Part shown: in pieces, positions 50,392 to 59,437 of the stretch
How positions within the stretch are numbered: the stretch's first letter is position 1
How the letters are laid out: every line of letters starts with the position of its first letter
Source of the DNA: JALHNI01 sp044226365
GTDB taxonomy: Bacteria; Acidobacteriota; Terriglobia; Bryobacterales; Bryobacteraceae
Assembly: GCA_044226365.1 (NCBI GenBank)
Contig: JBGAHE010000023.1
Coordinates: 1 to 64,000 of the forward strand
Reading direction: 5' to 3'
DNA: 64,000 nucleotides
The notes under the pieces: generated by a model
What the model was told of the DNA's origin: nothing
The model's database searches: none
Seen by the model: the letters and a program-made list of their open reading frames with translations, nothing else
Position numbers and translations under genes: made by a program

Positions 50392-52047
50392 ATGCGGATC
50401 CTCGGACTGGCCCTCGCATGCGTCGGTTTGTTCGCGCAGGATCCGAAGAAGATCACGATCCCCATGCGCGACGGCGTGGAACTCGCCGCCGACCTCTACG
50501 ACCTGCAGCCCGGCGTCCGCAAGCCGGTGTTGCTGCAGCGCACGCCCTACAACAAGGCCGGCGCCGCCACCATCGCCCGCCGTTTCGCGCAGCATGGCTA
50601 CGCCGTCGTGGTGCAGGATACGCGCGGTCGCTACGAGTCCAAGGGCGAATTCTTCCCCTACAACAACGAAGGACAGGACGGCTACGACACCACCGAGTGG
50701 ATCACGCGCCAGCCGTGGAGCAACGGCCGCATCGGCATGTGGGGCGCCTCCTATGTCGGCGCCGTGCAGTATCAGGCTGCCGCGGAAGGTGCCCGCGGAC
50801 TTGCGGTGCTCGCGCCCACTGCTACCTGGAACAGCTTCTATCGCAACATCTATACCGGCGGCGTCTCGCGTCTGGCGCTGATCGGCACCGCCGCCGCTGG
50901 CCTCTATCCGGCTCCCGCCGGCAAAGCCGCACCGGCGGACTGGTATCAGACGCTCCTCGCGCTCCCGCTCGCTGACCTCGACCTCGCCATCGGCTGGCGT
51001 ATCCCCTGGCTGCAAACCATCCTCACGCATCCGCACCCGGACGGCTTCTGGAAGCGGCTTGACGTCACCAACGAGATCGCCCATCTCAAGATTCCCGCCC
51101 AGCACGTAGTGGGCTACTACGACTTCTTCCTGCGCGAGGTGGTGGCCAACTACCAGCGACTGCGCCTTACTGGCGCCGAGCAGCAATTGGTGCTGGGGCC
51201 GTGGGATCACGGCAGCATCGGCAAGCGGACGCTGGGCGAAGTGGACTTCGGCGCCAACGCCGAGTTCGATCTGCCGGGCGAGAACCTGCAATGGTTCGAC
51301 CGCGTGTTGCAGAACAAGCGGCCAGCCGTGCCGGCGGTCCGCTATTTCTCGATGGGCGATAACGTCTGGCGCACGGCTGAAGCCTGGCCTCCCAAGGAAG
51401 CCACGATCACGCCTTACTATCTGCAGTCCGGCGGCAAGGCCAACACCCGGCGCGGCGACGGACGGCTGAGCACGACGGTTCAGCAGAAGGCGCCCTACAC
51501 GGACCAGTTCACGGCGGATCCGGCGAACCCCGTTCCCGCGTGGCCGCCGGCGATGCGGAAAGGCAAGTTCTCGGCGTTCTGGGGCCCGGTGGATCAGGGT
51601 CCGAACGAAGACCGCGAAGACGTGCTGGTGTATGACTCCGGCCCGGTCGCGCAGCCGCTGCGTCTGGCTGGTCCCATCGAGGCTTATCTGTGGGTGAGTC
51701 AGAATACGCCCGACGCCGACTGGGTGGTGAAGCTGATCGACGTCGCCCCGAACGGCATCGCGCAGAACCTGACGGTGGGCGTGCAGCGGGCAAGCTTTGT
51801 GCCCGGCTATCGCTACAACGCCAAAGACACGCCCTACAAAGTGCGCGTCGACGTCGGGCACGTCGCGGCGCTGATTCAGCCGGGACATTCGCTGCGCGTC
51901 GAGATCACGGGTTCGTACTTCCCGCTGTTTGACCGCAACACGAATACGGGCGAGGGTCCTTACAGCGCGCGCACGGTGGTGGCGAAACAGACCGTGCACC
52001 ACGCGCCGCAATTCGCGTCGATGGTGCTGCTGCCGGTGCTGCCCTAA
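50392..52047 (+). CDS. CocE/NonD family exported hydrolase (S15 X-Pro peptidase-like)
   Basis: This 551-residue protein has a short signal peptide (MRILGLALACVGLFAQ). The alpha/beta-hydrolase domain has PMRDGVELAADLY, the oxyanion region QRTPYNK, QDTRGRYESKGEFFPY and the nucleophile in GMWGASYVGAVQ. GPWDHGSIG carries the catalytic His. A C-terminal jelly-roll domain (about 390-550, GPIEAYLWVSQNTPDADWVVKLIDV) is typical of CocE and related acyl or ester hydrolases. It follows the DUF1501 gene by 4 bp, so the three exported proteins form an operon. It probably cleaves an ester or amide in the substrate this island handles. The TAA shares CTAA with the stop of the convergent RND gene. Confidence 0.88.
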   Translation: MRILGLALACVGLFAQDPKKITIPMRDGVELAADLYDLQPGVRKPVLLQRTPYNKAGAATIARRFAQHGYAVVVQDTRGRYESKGEFFPYNNEGQDGYDTTEWITRQPWSNGRIGMWGASYVGAVQYQAAAEGARGLAVLAPTATWNSFYRNIYTGGVSRLALIGTAAAGLYPAPAGKAAPADWYQTLLALPLADLDLAIGWRIPWLQTILTHPHPDGFWKRLDVTNEIAHLKIPAQHVVGYYDFFLREVVANYQRLRLTGAEQQLVLGPWDHGSIGKRTLGEVDFGANAEFDLPGENLQWFDRVLQNKRPAVPAVRYFSMGDNVWRTAEAWPPKEATITPYYLQSGGKANTRRGDGRLSTTVQQKAPYTDQFTADPANPVPAWPPAMRKGKFSAFWGPVDQGPNEDREDVLVYDSGPVAQPLRLAGPIEAYLWVSQNTPDADWVVKLIDVAPNGIAQNLTVGVQRASFVPGYRYNAKDTPYKVRVDVGHVAALIQPGHSLRVEITGSYFPLFDRNTNTGEGPYSARTVVAKQTVHHAPQFASMVLLPVLP

Positions 52048-55000
52048 ACCTGCAGCGCGGGTTCGCGTTCTTCGGTGTGCGCCGGGGCCGGCGGCGCCTG
52101 GCGGCCGCGCATCCATTCCTGAATCCGCTCCATGTACAGGTAGATGACCGGGGTGATGTAGAGCGTCAGCACCTGGCTCACCAGCAGGCCGCCCACGACG
52201 GCCAAGCCCAGCGGCTGACGGGCGTCCGCGCCTTCACCGTAACCCATGGCGATCGGCAGGGTGCCGAACAGCGCGGCCACTGTGGTCATCATGATGGGGC
52301 GGAAACGCAGAATGCAGCCTTGCCAGATGGCCTCGCGGGCTGACATGCCTTCGGCGCGGGCGGCAATGGCGAAGTCGATCATCATGATCGCGTTCTTCTT
52401 CACGACGCCAAAGAGCATGATGAGGCCGACGAAGGCGTAAAGGTCGAGCTGCTTACCGAACACCAGGAGGGTCGCCAGCGCACCGAACACCGCCGAGGGC
52501 AAGCCCGAGAGAATCGTCAGCGGATGGATGAAGCTCTCATAGAGCACGCCGAGCACGATGTAGATCACCAGCACCGCGACGATCAGCAGGATGGTGAGGT
52601 TCTCAAACGATTTCTGGAACTCCTTCACCGTGCCCTGGAAACTCGTGGTGATCGACGTGGGCATGCCCATCTCGCGGATGGACTCCTCCACTCGCTCGGC
52701 GGCCTGGCCGAGTGCAAAGCCCGGGGCCAGATTGAACGACACCGTCACGGCGGGCAACTGGCCAAAGTGATTGATGGAGAGCGGACCCACCTGCGGCTTC
52801 ACCGTGGCGAGCGTATCGAGCGGCACCAGATTACCCGCCGGCGAACGCACGTACAGTTTCGACAGCGAAAGCTGATTGCGCTGGTAACGCGGCTCCACTT
52901 CGAGGATCACCGCGTACTGGTTGGCCGGCGCGTAGATCGTGGTGACTTCGCGCTGGCCATAGGCGCCGAAGAGGGCGGACTGGATCGCTTGCGCGGAAAT
53001 GCCCAGTGCCTCCGCGCGATTGCGATCGATCTCGACGTTGATCTCGGGGCTCGAGATCTGCAAGTCGGAGGTGACGTCGACGAAGCCGGGCAGCGCCCGC
53101 ATCCGGTCGGTAAGCTTCGGCCCCCACTCGTAGAGCGCCTGCAGACTTGTGCTCTGCATCGTCATCTGGAAGGTGCTTTGCGACGCTTGGCCGCCGATGG
53201 TGATCGGCGGGGGATTGTTCATGAAGATTTGGATGCCGGGGACCGCGGCCATCTTCGGCCGCAACTCGGCGATGATCTGGTCGATCGACCGCGTCCTCTC
53301 GGCGAGCGGCTTGGCGCGCATCACCAGGAAGCCGGCGTTGCCGCTGCGGATGAACGAAACGGCGGAGATGATGTCGGGATCCTTCTTGGCGATCGCGGCC
53401 AGCGCCTGCTGATGCTCCGCCATGGACTCAAACGAGATGTCCTGTGCGGCGCGCGTCTGCGAGAAGATCACGCCCGAGTCCTGGCTCGGGATGAAGCCCG
53501 TGGGCATGCTCTTGAACAGGTAAATGGTGCCGAACAGCATCGCCACGGCCACCGCCATCGTGGCCCAATGCCAGCGCATCGCCGCCCGCAGCGTCACCTC
53601 GTACACCTTGGTCATGCCGTCGAAGGCGGTCTCGAACATGCGGTACATCCAGCCATGGCCGCCTTGATGTTCCACCTGCAAATAGCGGCTGCCGAGCATC
53701 GGCGTCAGCGTCAGCGACACGAAGCCCGAGATGAGGATCGCCACAACGATCGTCACCGAGAACTCATGCAGCAGGCGGCCGACGATCCCTCCGAGAAACA
53801 GCACGGGAATGAATACAGCCACCAGCGAAATGGTCATCGAGACGATGGTGAAGCCGATTTCCTTCGAGGCGATCAACGCCGCTTCCATGCGGGACTTGCC
53901 CATTTCCATGTGGCGCACGATGTTCTCAAGCATGACGATGGCGTCGTCCACCACAAAGCCCACCGACAGCGTTAACGCCATCAGCGAAAGGTTGTTCAAG
54001 CTGTAGCCCAACTGGTACATCACGGCGAAGGTGCCCACCAGGGAGAAGGGCACCGCGATGCCGGGGATCAGCGTGGCGGGCAGGTTGCGCAGGAACAGGA
54101 AGATCACCATCACCACCAGGGCAATGGTGAGCAGCAGCGTGAACTCCACGTCGTGGATCGAGCCGCGGATGGTCTGCGAAGAGTCGTTGGCGACTTCGAG
54201 TTCGATGCTCGGCGGGATCGCCTCGCGGAAGGAGGGCAGCATGGCGCGGATGCGGTCCACGATCTCGACGGTGTTGGTGCCGGGCTGCCGCTGCACGGCG
54301 AGGATCACACCGCGCGTGCCATTGTGCCAGCCGATGTTCTTGGTGTTTTCCACGCCATCGAGGATGGTGGCGATCTGGTCGAGCCGGATCGGCGAGCCGT
54401 TGCGCCAAGCGACGATGATCGGCTTGTAGGCTTTCGCGTTCGCCAGCGTACCGCTCGATTGAATCGTGAAGGCCTGCTTGCGGCCGTCCAGGCGCCCGGT
54501 GGGGAGGTTCGTGTTGCTGGTCTGCACGGCCCGCTGCACATCTTCAATCGAGATGTTGTAGGCGGCCATGCGGTCCGGGTCCACTTGGATGCGGACGGCG
54601 TATTTCTGCACGCCAAAGATGTTCACGCTGGCCACGCCGCTGATCATCGAAATGCGCTGGGCGAGCAGCGTGTCGGCGTACTCGTTCACCGTATAGAGCG
54701 GCTGCGTTTCGCTGCGGAGAGCGAGGAAGAGAATCGGCTGTTCGGCCGGATTCACCTTCTGCATCGTGGGCGGGCGGGGCATCGAGGAGGGGAGGCGTCC
54801 GCCGGCCTTGGCGATGGCTGATTGGACGTCCTGGGCGGCCGAGTCGATGTCGCGGCTCAGTTCGAAGGTGATGGTGATGTTGGTGGAGCCCTGCGAGTTG
54901 GTGGAGCTCATCGAGTCGATGCCGGCGATGGTGGAGAACTCGCGTTCCAGCGGCGTAGCGACTGACGTCGCCATTGTTTCGGGGCTCGCGCCCGGCAGTT

Positions 55001-55148
55001 GCGCCTGCACCTGCAGCGTGGGGTAGTCGATCGCGGGTAGCGCCGCGACCGGCAGCGCCCGGAAGGCGATCGCGCCGAACAGGACGATCGCCAGCGTCAC
55101 CAGCGTCGTCATCACCGGACGTTCAATGAAGATTCGGGAGAAGTTCAT
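52044..55148 (-). CDS. RND efflux pump inner-membrane transporter (HAE1, MdtBC-like)
   Basis: This 1034-residue transporter starts MNFSRIFIERPVMTTLVTLAIVLFGAIAF and has twelve membrane helices with two large periplasmic domains. The proton-relay residues are present: VGFVVDDAIVMLEN (Asp-Asp, near residue 400) and VVKKNAIMMIDFA (Lys, near 935). PAIDYPTLQVQAQLPGASPE matches the MdtB/MdtC-like branch of the HAE1 family. It pumps drugs, bile-salt-like compounds or metabolites with a membrane-fusion protein and an outer-membrane channel. The adaptor gene lies directly upstream (ATGA overlap); no TolC-type channel gene is nearby. Confidence 0.93.
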   Translation of the reverse strand: MNFSRIFIERPVMTTLVTLAIVLFGAIAFRALPVAALPAIDYPTLQVQAQLPGASPETMATSVATPLEREFSTIAGIDSMSSTNSQGSTNITITFELSRDIDSAAQDVQSAIAKAGGRLPSSMPRPPTMQKVNPAEQPILFLALRSETQPLYTVNEYADTLLAQRISMISGVASVNIFGVQKYAVRIQVDPDRMAAYNISIEDVQRAVQTSNTNLPTGRLDGRKQAFTIQSSGTLANAKAYKPIIVAWRNGSPIRLDQIATILDGVENTKNIGWHNGTRGVILAVQRQPGTNTVEIVDRIRAMLPSFREAIPPSIELEVANDSSQTIRGSIHDVEFTLLLTIALVVMVIFLFLRNLPATLIPGIAVPFSLVGTFAVMYQLGYSLNNLSLMALTLSVGFVVDDAIVMLENIVRHMEMGKSRMEAALIASKEIGFTIVSMTISLVAVFIPVLFLGGIVGRLLHEFSVTIVVAILISGFVSLTLTPMLGSRYLQVEHQGGHGWMYRMFETAFDGMTKVYEVTLRAAMRWHWATMAVAVAMLFGTIYLFKSMPTGFIPSQDSGVIFSQTRAAQDISFESMAEHQQALAAIAKKDPDIISAVSFIRSGNAGFLVMRAKPLAERTRSIDQIIAELRPKMAAVPGIQIFMNNPPPITIGGQASQSTFQMTMQSTSLQALYEWGPKLTDRMRALPGFVDVTSDLQISSPEINVEIDRNRAEALGISAQAIQSALFGAYGQREVTTIYAPANQYAVILEVEPRYQRNQLSLSKLYVRSPAGNLVPLDTLATVKPQVGPLSINHFGQLPAVTVSFNLAPGFALGQAAERVEESIREMGMPTSITTSFQGTVKEFQKSFENLTILLIVAVLVIYIVLGVLYESFIHPLTILSGLPSAVFGALATLLVFGKQLDLYAFVGLIMLFGVVKKNAIMMIDFAIAARAEGMSAREAIWQGCILRFRPIMMTTVAALFGTLPIAMGYGEGADARQPLGLAVVGGLLVSQVLTLYITPVIYLYMERIQEWMRGRQAPPAPAHTEEREPALQV

Positions 55149-56413
55149 TCTTCTGCTGCCTCTCCCACCTTCGCCGGTGTCGTTTTGCGAACCTTCATGT
55201 TCGGAGCCAAGCGGAGTTGACCGTCCAGCACCACTTCATCGCCCGGGGACACCCCTTCCACCACGGTCTTATTGCGATAGATCTCGCCCACGGTGACCGG
55301 CCGCACTTCCACGGTCTGGTCCGCCCTCACGCGATAGACGTAAGGGCCTTTCTGCCCGGGCTGCACGGCTTCTGAGGGCACCACCACGGCGTTCGCCACC
55401 GAGCCGAGCCCGAGCACCACATCGACGAACTGACCCGGCCAGAACAGCGCCGTCCGATTGTCGAACGTGGCCTTCAGCCGAATCGAACCCGTTTGCGCGT
55501 CGACGGCGTTCTCAATCAGCGAGAGCGAACCGGTGGCGTTGGCCTCCGGCTTGTCTTTCAGCGCGGCACGCACGGGCAACTTGCCGGCCGCCTGCAGCTT
55601 GCGAATTGTGCCCAGGTTCGCTTCCGGCACGCTGAAGCTCACGTAGATCGGGGTGGTGCGGTTGACGATCACCAGATTGGTTTCATTCGCTTTCACCACG
55701 TTGCCGGCGTTGACCAACAAGGCTCCGGTGCGGCCGGCGATCGGCGAACGCACCGCGCAATACGAGATGTCGAGCTTGGCCTTTTCGACGGCGGCCTGAT
55801 CCGCCGCCAGATTGGCCCGGACGCTGTCCACACTGGCGCGCGTGGCGAGTACGGCAGATTGGTCCTTGTCGGCCGTGGTTCGCATCTGGTCGTACTGAGT
55901 GCGGGAAACCACGCCGGCCGTCATCAACTCGGTGTAACGCTTCGCCTCCGCTTCGGAGTACTTCGCTTGGGCGGCGTCGCGGACGAGGTTCGCTTCGGCC
56001 TGCTTCAACGCGGCTTGGTCACGCGCCACATTCGCTTCGGCTTGCGCGAGCGACTGCTGATACGGGCGATCGTCGATCTGGAAGAGCAACGTGCCTTTGT
56101 CGACGAACTGGCCTTCCGTAAAGCCCACGCGGACGATCTGCCCGGCCACTTGGGGCTTTACCTGCACCGTTTCGGACGCTTCGGTGGTGCCGACGACGGC
56201 CACTTCGATCGGAATCTCCGCCGTGGTCGCCTTGCCCACCACCACCGGCGCCACCGGCGCCCGCGGCGGACCCTTCGTTTGAGACGCAGTCTGTTTGCAA
56301 CTTGCCAGGACGCCCAAGGCCACAGCCAGCCCGGCCAACCACCATCGATTCGCTTGAAAAGTCTTCAAAAAGCAGCCAATGCCCCTATTTCGTCCAATCG
56401 TAACACCCAACAA
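55145..56413 (-). CDS. RND periplasmic adaptor lipoprotein (AcrA/MdtA-like)
   Basis: This protein of up to 422 residues has a lipobox LASC after a hydrophobic stretch (WWLAGLAVALGVLASC). The biotinyl-lipoyl-like halves (VGTTEASETVQVKPQVAGQIVRV and YCAVRSPIAGRTGALLV) flank an alpha-helical hairpin (about 110-195). A beta-barrel (YVSFSVPEANLG, FWPGQFVDVVLGL) and a membrane-proximal domain complete the fold. The longest frame starts with TTG at 56411-56413. A second TTG at 56366-56368 would open a more typical lipoprotein signal (KTFQANRWWLAG) and may be the true start. It overlaps the pump gene by 4 nt. Confidence 0.9.
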   Translation of the reverse strand: MLGVTIGRNRGIGCFLKTFQANRWWLAGLAVALGVLASCKQTASQTKGPPRAPVAPVVVGKATTAEIPIEVAVVGTTEASETVQVKPQVAGQIVRVGFTEGQFVDKGTLLFQIDDRPYQQSLAQAEANVARDQAALKQAEANLVRDAAQAKYSEAEAKRYTELMTAGVVSRTQYDQMRTTADKDQSAVLATRASVDSVRANLAADQAAVEKAKLDISYCAVRSPIAGRTGALLVNAGNVVKANETNLVIVNRTTPIYVSFSVPEANLGTIRKLQAAGKLPVRAALKDKPEANATGSLSLIENAVDAQTGSIRLKATFDNRTALFWPGQFVDVVLGLGSVANAVVVPSEAVQPGQKGPYVYRVRADQTVEVRPVTVGEIYRNKTVVEGVSPGDEVVLDGQLRLAPNMKVRKTTPAKVGEAAEE

Positions 56414-56447
56414 AGTATTGACGCCGTGGCGCGAGGTTCGTTACCCG

Positions 56448-57326
56448 CTAGGCTTTGGGGTGCGCCTTATCGTAGGTGGCGAGCAGGTCGTTGAGCGCCA
56501 CTTGCGTGTATTTCTGGGTGGTGGAGAGCTGGGCGTGGCCGAGGAGTTCCTGGATGGCGCGCAGGTCGGCGCCGTCGGTCAGCAGGTGCGTGGCGTAGGC
56601 GTGGCGAAAGCTGTGGGGGTGAATGCTCGGGTCCTGGGCGACCATCCGGGCGTAGAAGTTCACGATCCAGCGGGCGCCGCCGTCTTTGAGGCGCGTGCCG
56701 AGGTAGTTGGTGAAGACGGCGACTTCGCCCGATTTCGCTTTACGCACTTCGAGATAGCGACGCAGGGCCGTCATGGCGGGCGCGCCAATCGGGACTTGCC
56801 GCTCCTTGCGGCCTTTACCTCGGACGATCATCCAGCCTTCGGTGAGGTCCAGGTCGTTCAGGTCGAGTCCGCTCAGTTCGCTGATGCGCAGTCCGCAGCC
56901 GTAAAGGATCTCAAACAGGGCTCGGTCGCGTTCGGGGAAGGGCTTTTCGTACTTGCCGCCGCCCACCTGGTCCAACAGATCGTTGGCCGTGTCCTGGCTC
57001 ATCACGCGAGGCAGCGTCTTTGGCGCTTTGGGAATGCGCAGCAGCTTGGCCGGGTTCAGATCGATCGAGCCCCGCCGGAGCAGGTATTGGAAGAAGCTGC
57101 GCAGGGCGGCGATCTTGCGGCGGATCGTCACGGCGCTCAACCCTTCGCCATGCAGCGCGGCCAGCCAACTGCGCAGCAGCAACACCGTCCAGCGTTCCGG
57201 CGGGTTCGGGAAATGGGCGGCAAACTGAGCCAGGTCCAGGCCGTAGTTGCGCAGGGTGTGCGGGGAGACGTTCTCGCGGCGGCGCTCGTCGAGAAAGTCT
57301 TGGATCTGCTCTTCGAGCGCGTTCAT
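56448..57326 (-). CDS. xerC: Tyrosine recombinase XerC
   Basis: This 292-residue recombinase has the N-terminal SAM-like DNA-binding domain (about 1-90) and the catalytic domain with the complete set: Arg147 (CGLRISELSG), Lys171 (GKGRKERQVPIG), His238 and Arg241 (HPHSFRHAYATHLL), His264 (LLGHAQLSTT) and Tyr273 (QKYTQV). Length and sequence fit the housekeeping XerC/XerD group rather than phage integrases. It resolves chromosome dimers at dif with its partner; the partner gene and a dif site were not seen here. It starts 3 bp after the RraA-like stop, so it is cotranscribed with that gene. Confidence 0.88.
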   Translation of the reverse strand: MNALEEQIQDFLDERRRENVSPHTLRNYGLDLAQFAAHFPNPPERWTVLLLRSWLAALHGEGLSAVTIRRKIAALRSFFQYLLRRGSIDLNPAKLLRIPKAPKTLPRVMSQDTANDLLDQVGGGKYEKPFPERDRALFEILYGCGLRISELSGLDLNDLDLTEGWMIVRGKGRKERQVPIGAPAMTALRRYLEVRKAKSGEVAVFTNYLGTRLKDGGARWIVNFYARMVAQDPSIHPHSFRHAYATHLLTDGADLRAIQELLGHAQLSTTQKYTQVALNDLLATYDKAHPKA

Positions 57327-57329
57327 TCT

Positions 57330-58007
57330 CTATAGGATGCCGTACTTTTCGAAGGCCATCACGGCGCTCATGCCGCCCTCAATGGCGCGGCGGACCGCCT
57401 TCTCGCCGCGGGCCTTCTCGAAGGCTCGCTCGAAGACTTCGCGTTCGGCCTTCTTGGGCACCACGCAGACGCCGTCGCGGTCGCCGAAAAGGATGTCGCC
57501 GGGATCGATGCGCGCCTGGCCGAAGTCGAGGGGCACGCGGTAGTCGATCACTTTGCCGCGGGGGGCTTGGTCCTGGGCCCAGGCGCCGCTTGAGAAGGTC
57601 GGGAAGCCCAGTTCGAGAATGCCGGCCGTGTCGCGATGATAGCCGTTCATAATGGCGCCGACCGCCCCGAGGTGCATGGCCCGGGTGCTCATCAGTTCGC
57701 CCCATTGGGCGTAGGCGCACGGGGCCCCGGCGGCCAAGTAGATTTCGCCAGGCTGGAGATTGTCGAGCGCTTCTAACATCACGCCGAAGGGTTTCCCGGC
57801 CGGTCCACGACGGATTTCGACACAATCGGCTTCAAGGGCGGTCATGGCCCGGCCGATGAGAACCATCGACCGGTCGATCGGGTGGATGTTCGGGGGCAGA
57901 AATTGGCGCATCAGCCCGACCTGGTCCATCACGTCGCCGATCACCGCGGAGAATAACTCGCGTTTGGCCAGGGCGAACAGCTCGTCATCGTTGATCCAGG
58001 TCGACAT
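57330..58007 (-). CDS. RraA-like protein (HMG/CHA aldolase or oxaloacetate decarboxylase fold)
   Basis: This 225-residue protein belongs to the RraA/MenG-like superfamily. Seen motifs are SAVIGDVMDQVG, ALDNLQPGEIYLAAG, GELMSTRAMHLGAVGAIMNGYHRD (the conserved G-x-x-x-D/R region) and GDILFGDRDGVCVVP. Members with these residues bind Mg and cleave 4-hydroxy-4-methyl-2-oxoglutarate or decarboxylate oxaloacetate; others regulate RNase E. The Asp/Arg pair here favours an enzyme. Placement before xerC is not obviously functional. Confidence 0.82.
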   Translation of the reverse strand: MSTWINDDELFALAKRELFSAVIGDVMDQVGLMRQFLPPNIHPIDRSMVLIGRAMTALEADCVEIRRGPAGKPFGVMLEALDNLQPGEIYLAAGAPCAYAQWGELMSTRAMHLGAVGAIMNGYHRDTAGILELGFPTFSSGAWAQDQAPRGKVIDYRVPLDFGQARIDPGDILFGDRDGVCVVPKKAEREVFERAFEKARGEKAVRRAIEGGMSAVMAFEKYGIL

Positions 58008-58056
58008 TCCCTACAGCCTACACGCTCTCGATTCTGAAAAAATATTAAAAAGTCAG

Positions 58057-58085
58057 TTGACCGAAAAATGAAACTTAGTTAATAT
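58057..58085 (+). promoter_or_regulatory. Strong sigma-70-type promoter for the RlmI-like gene
   Basis: TTGACC (58057-58062), a 17-bp spacer and TAATAT (58080-58085) fit the consensus closely and sit in an unusually A+T-rich stretch with A-tracts upstream (58035-58052). Transcription would start near 58092, leaving about 175 nt of leader before the coding start. Confidence 0.7.
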
Positions 58086-58267
58086 TGATTCAACAATATG
58101 ATCTGACGGAATCGACACCTTCCGACCCTTCGATTTCGTTACATCATGGCCGCGGCGCCCACTTTTTAAGCGGGCGCCGCCGTTCCTTCGGTTGACAGGC
58201 GACAAGAACCAGCGCGGCGGCACCCTCCGGAGTCGCCGCCTCCCTACCAATCCGCTACCCTAAGAGC
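58086..58267 (+). other. Non-coding leader with two GC-rich hairpins
   Basis: No convincing ORF is present in this 182-bp region. GCGGCGCCC (58152-58160) pairs with GGGCGCCGC (58172-58180) over an 11-nt loop, and GGCGGC (near 58216-58221) can pair with GCCGCC (58235-58240). Neither is followed by a proper T-run, so they do not look like terminators. They may form a structured 5' leader of the methyltransferase message or a separate small RNA. Confidence 0.45.
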
Positions 58268-59437
58268 TTGCCCCGCCCGACCGTTAAAATCTCCCGTAAA
58301 GCCATCGACCGCCTCGAAAGCGGCCACCCCTGGATCTTCTCGAGCGACCTTGTCGACCGAGGGGCCTCTCAGCCCGGCGACTTCGTTCAAGTCACCGATC
58401 AGCGCGGCCGGCCCCTGGGCCTGGCGCACTATTCCTCCACCTCGCAGATCAGCCTAAGGATGTTGACCCGTGACGCAGTGGGCGACGAACTCGCCCTGGT
58501 GCGCGAGCGCATTGAAGCCGCCGCGGCCTTCCGCGATCGCGTGGTCCAGAATTCCGATGCCTACCGCTTAGTCCATGCCGAAGCGGACCTGCTGCCCGCC
58601 CTGATCATCGACCGTTACGCCGACGTCTTCGTGTTGCAGACGCTCAACCAGAGCATGGACCGGCTGAAGCCGCGGATTGCCGAGATCGTGCGCGACATGT
58701 TCGCCCCGCGCGCCATCGTCGAGCGGAACGATGCGCCGGTGCGGAAACTCGAGGCGCTGTCGCAGTCGAAGGGCGTGTTGCAGGGCTTGGTGGATGAACC
58801 GGTGGCCGTACGGATGAATGGGCTCGACCTGCGGGCCGACGTGCTCGGTGGCCAGAAGACCGGCGTGTTCCTCGACCAGCGCGAGAACTATCTGGCGGCC
58901 GGGCGACATGCGCGCGGGCGGGTGCTGGACTGCTTCTGTTCCACCGGCGGCTTTGCGATTCACATGGCGCCGGCGGCCTCGCACGTCGAGGCGATCGACG
59001 CTTCGACCGTCGCGCTCGAGGCCGCGCGAGCCAATGCAGAACGCAACCATGTGTCGAATTCTGTCGAATTCCGGGAGGCGGACGTCTTCGCGCTGTTGTC
59101 GGATTATGCTTCGGCGCGGCGTCAGTTCGACACGATCGTGCTCGATCCGCCGGCGTTTGCCAAGTCGCGCGCGACGGTGGATAAGGCGTTAGCCGGCTAT
59201 AAGGAGATCAACCTACGCGCGCTGCGGATGCTGGCTCCGGGCGGCATTCTGCTGACGTATTCCTGCTCGCACCACGTGTCGGAGGCCGACCTGCTGGGGG
59301 TAGTAGCCGAAGCTGCGCTCGACGCCGGACGCACGTTGCGCATCCTGGAACGCCGCAGTCAGGCGAGCGACCATCCGGTGCTGCTGACGGTGCCGGAGAC
59401 GCTTTACCTCAAGGGCGCCATCCTGCAGGTGATGTAG
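58268..59437 (+). CDS. rlmI: Class I SAM-dependent 23S rRNA methyltransferase, RlmI-like
   Basis: This 389-residue protein has an N-terminal PUA domain (SGHPWIFSSDLVDRGASQPGDFVQVTDQRGRPLGLAHYS), a middle domain with DLLPALIIDRYAD, and a C-terminal methyltransferase domain. VLDCFCSTGGFAIHMA is SAM-binding motif I, VLDPPAFAKS motif IV, and LLTYSCSHHVS carries the catalytic Cys. This matches RlmI/YccW-type cytosine-C5 methyltransferases (C1962 of 23S rRNA). The start is a TTG at 58268-58270 that agrees with the family's N-terminus; the ribosome-binding site is poor. The TAG directly abuts the stop of the convergent hydrolase (TAGCTA). Confidence 0.88.
   Translation: MPRPTVKISRKAIDRLESGHPWIFSSDLVDRGASQPGDFVQVTDQRGRPLGLAHYSSTSQISLRMLTRDAVGDELALVRERIEAAAAFRDRVVQNSDAYRLVHAEADLLPALIIDRYADVFVLQTLNQSMDRLKPRIAEIVRDMFAPRAIVERNDAPVRKLEALSQSKGVLQGLVDEPVAVRMNGLDLRADVLGGQKTGVFLDQRENYLAAGRHARGRVLDCFCSTGGFAIHMAPAASHVEAIDASTVALEAARANAERNHVSNSVEFREADVFALLSDYASARRQFDTIVLDPPAFAKSRATVDKALAGYKEINLRALRMLAPGGILLTYSCSHHVSEADLLGVVAEAALDAGRTLRILERRSQASDHPVLLTVPETLYLKGAILQVM

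Noticed and set aside
56448..57326. Tyrosine recombinase as an integrase of a mobile element
   Set aside because: Sequence and length fit housekeeping XerC, and there are no attachment repeats, tRNA gene or phage genes beside it.
58152..58180. GC-rich hairpin as a rho-independent terminator
   Set aside because: No T-run follows the stem on either strand (CGTTCCTTCGG follows on plus), so it is described as leader structure instead.
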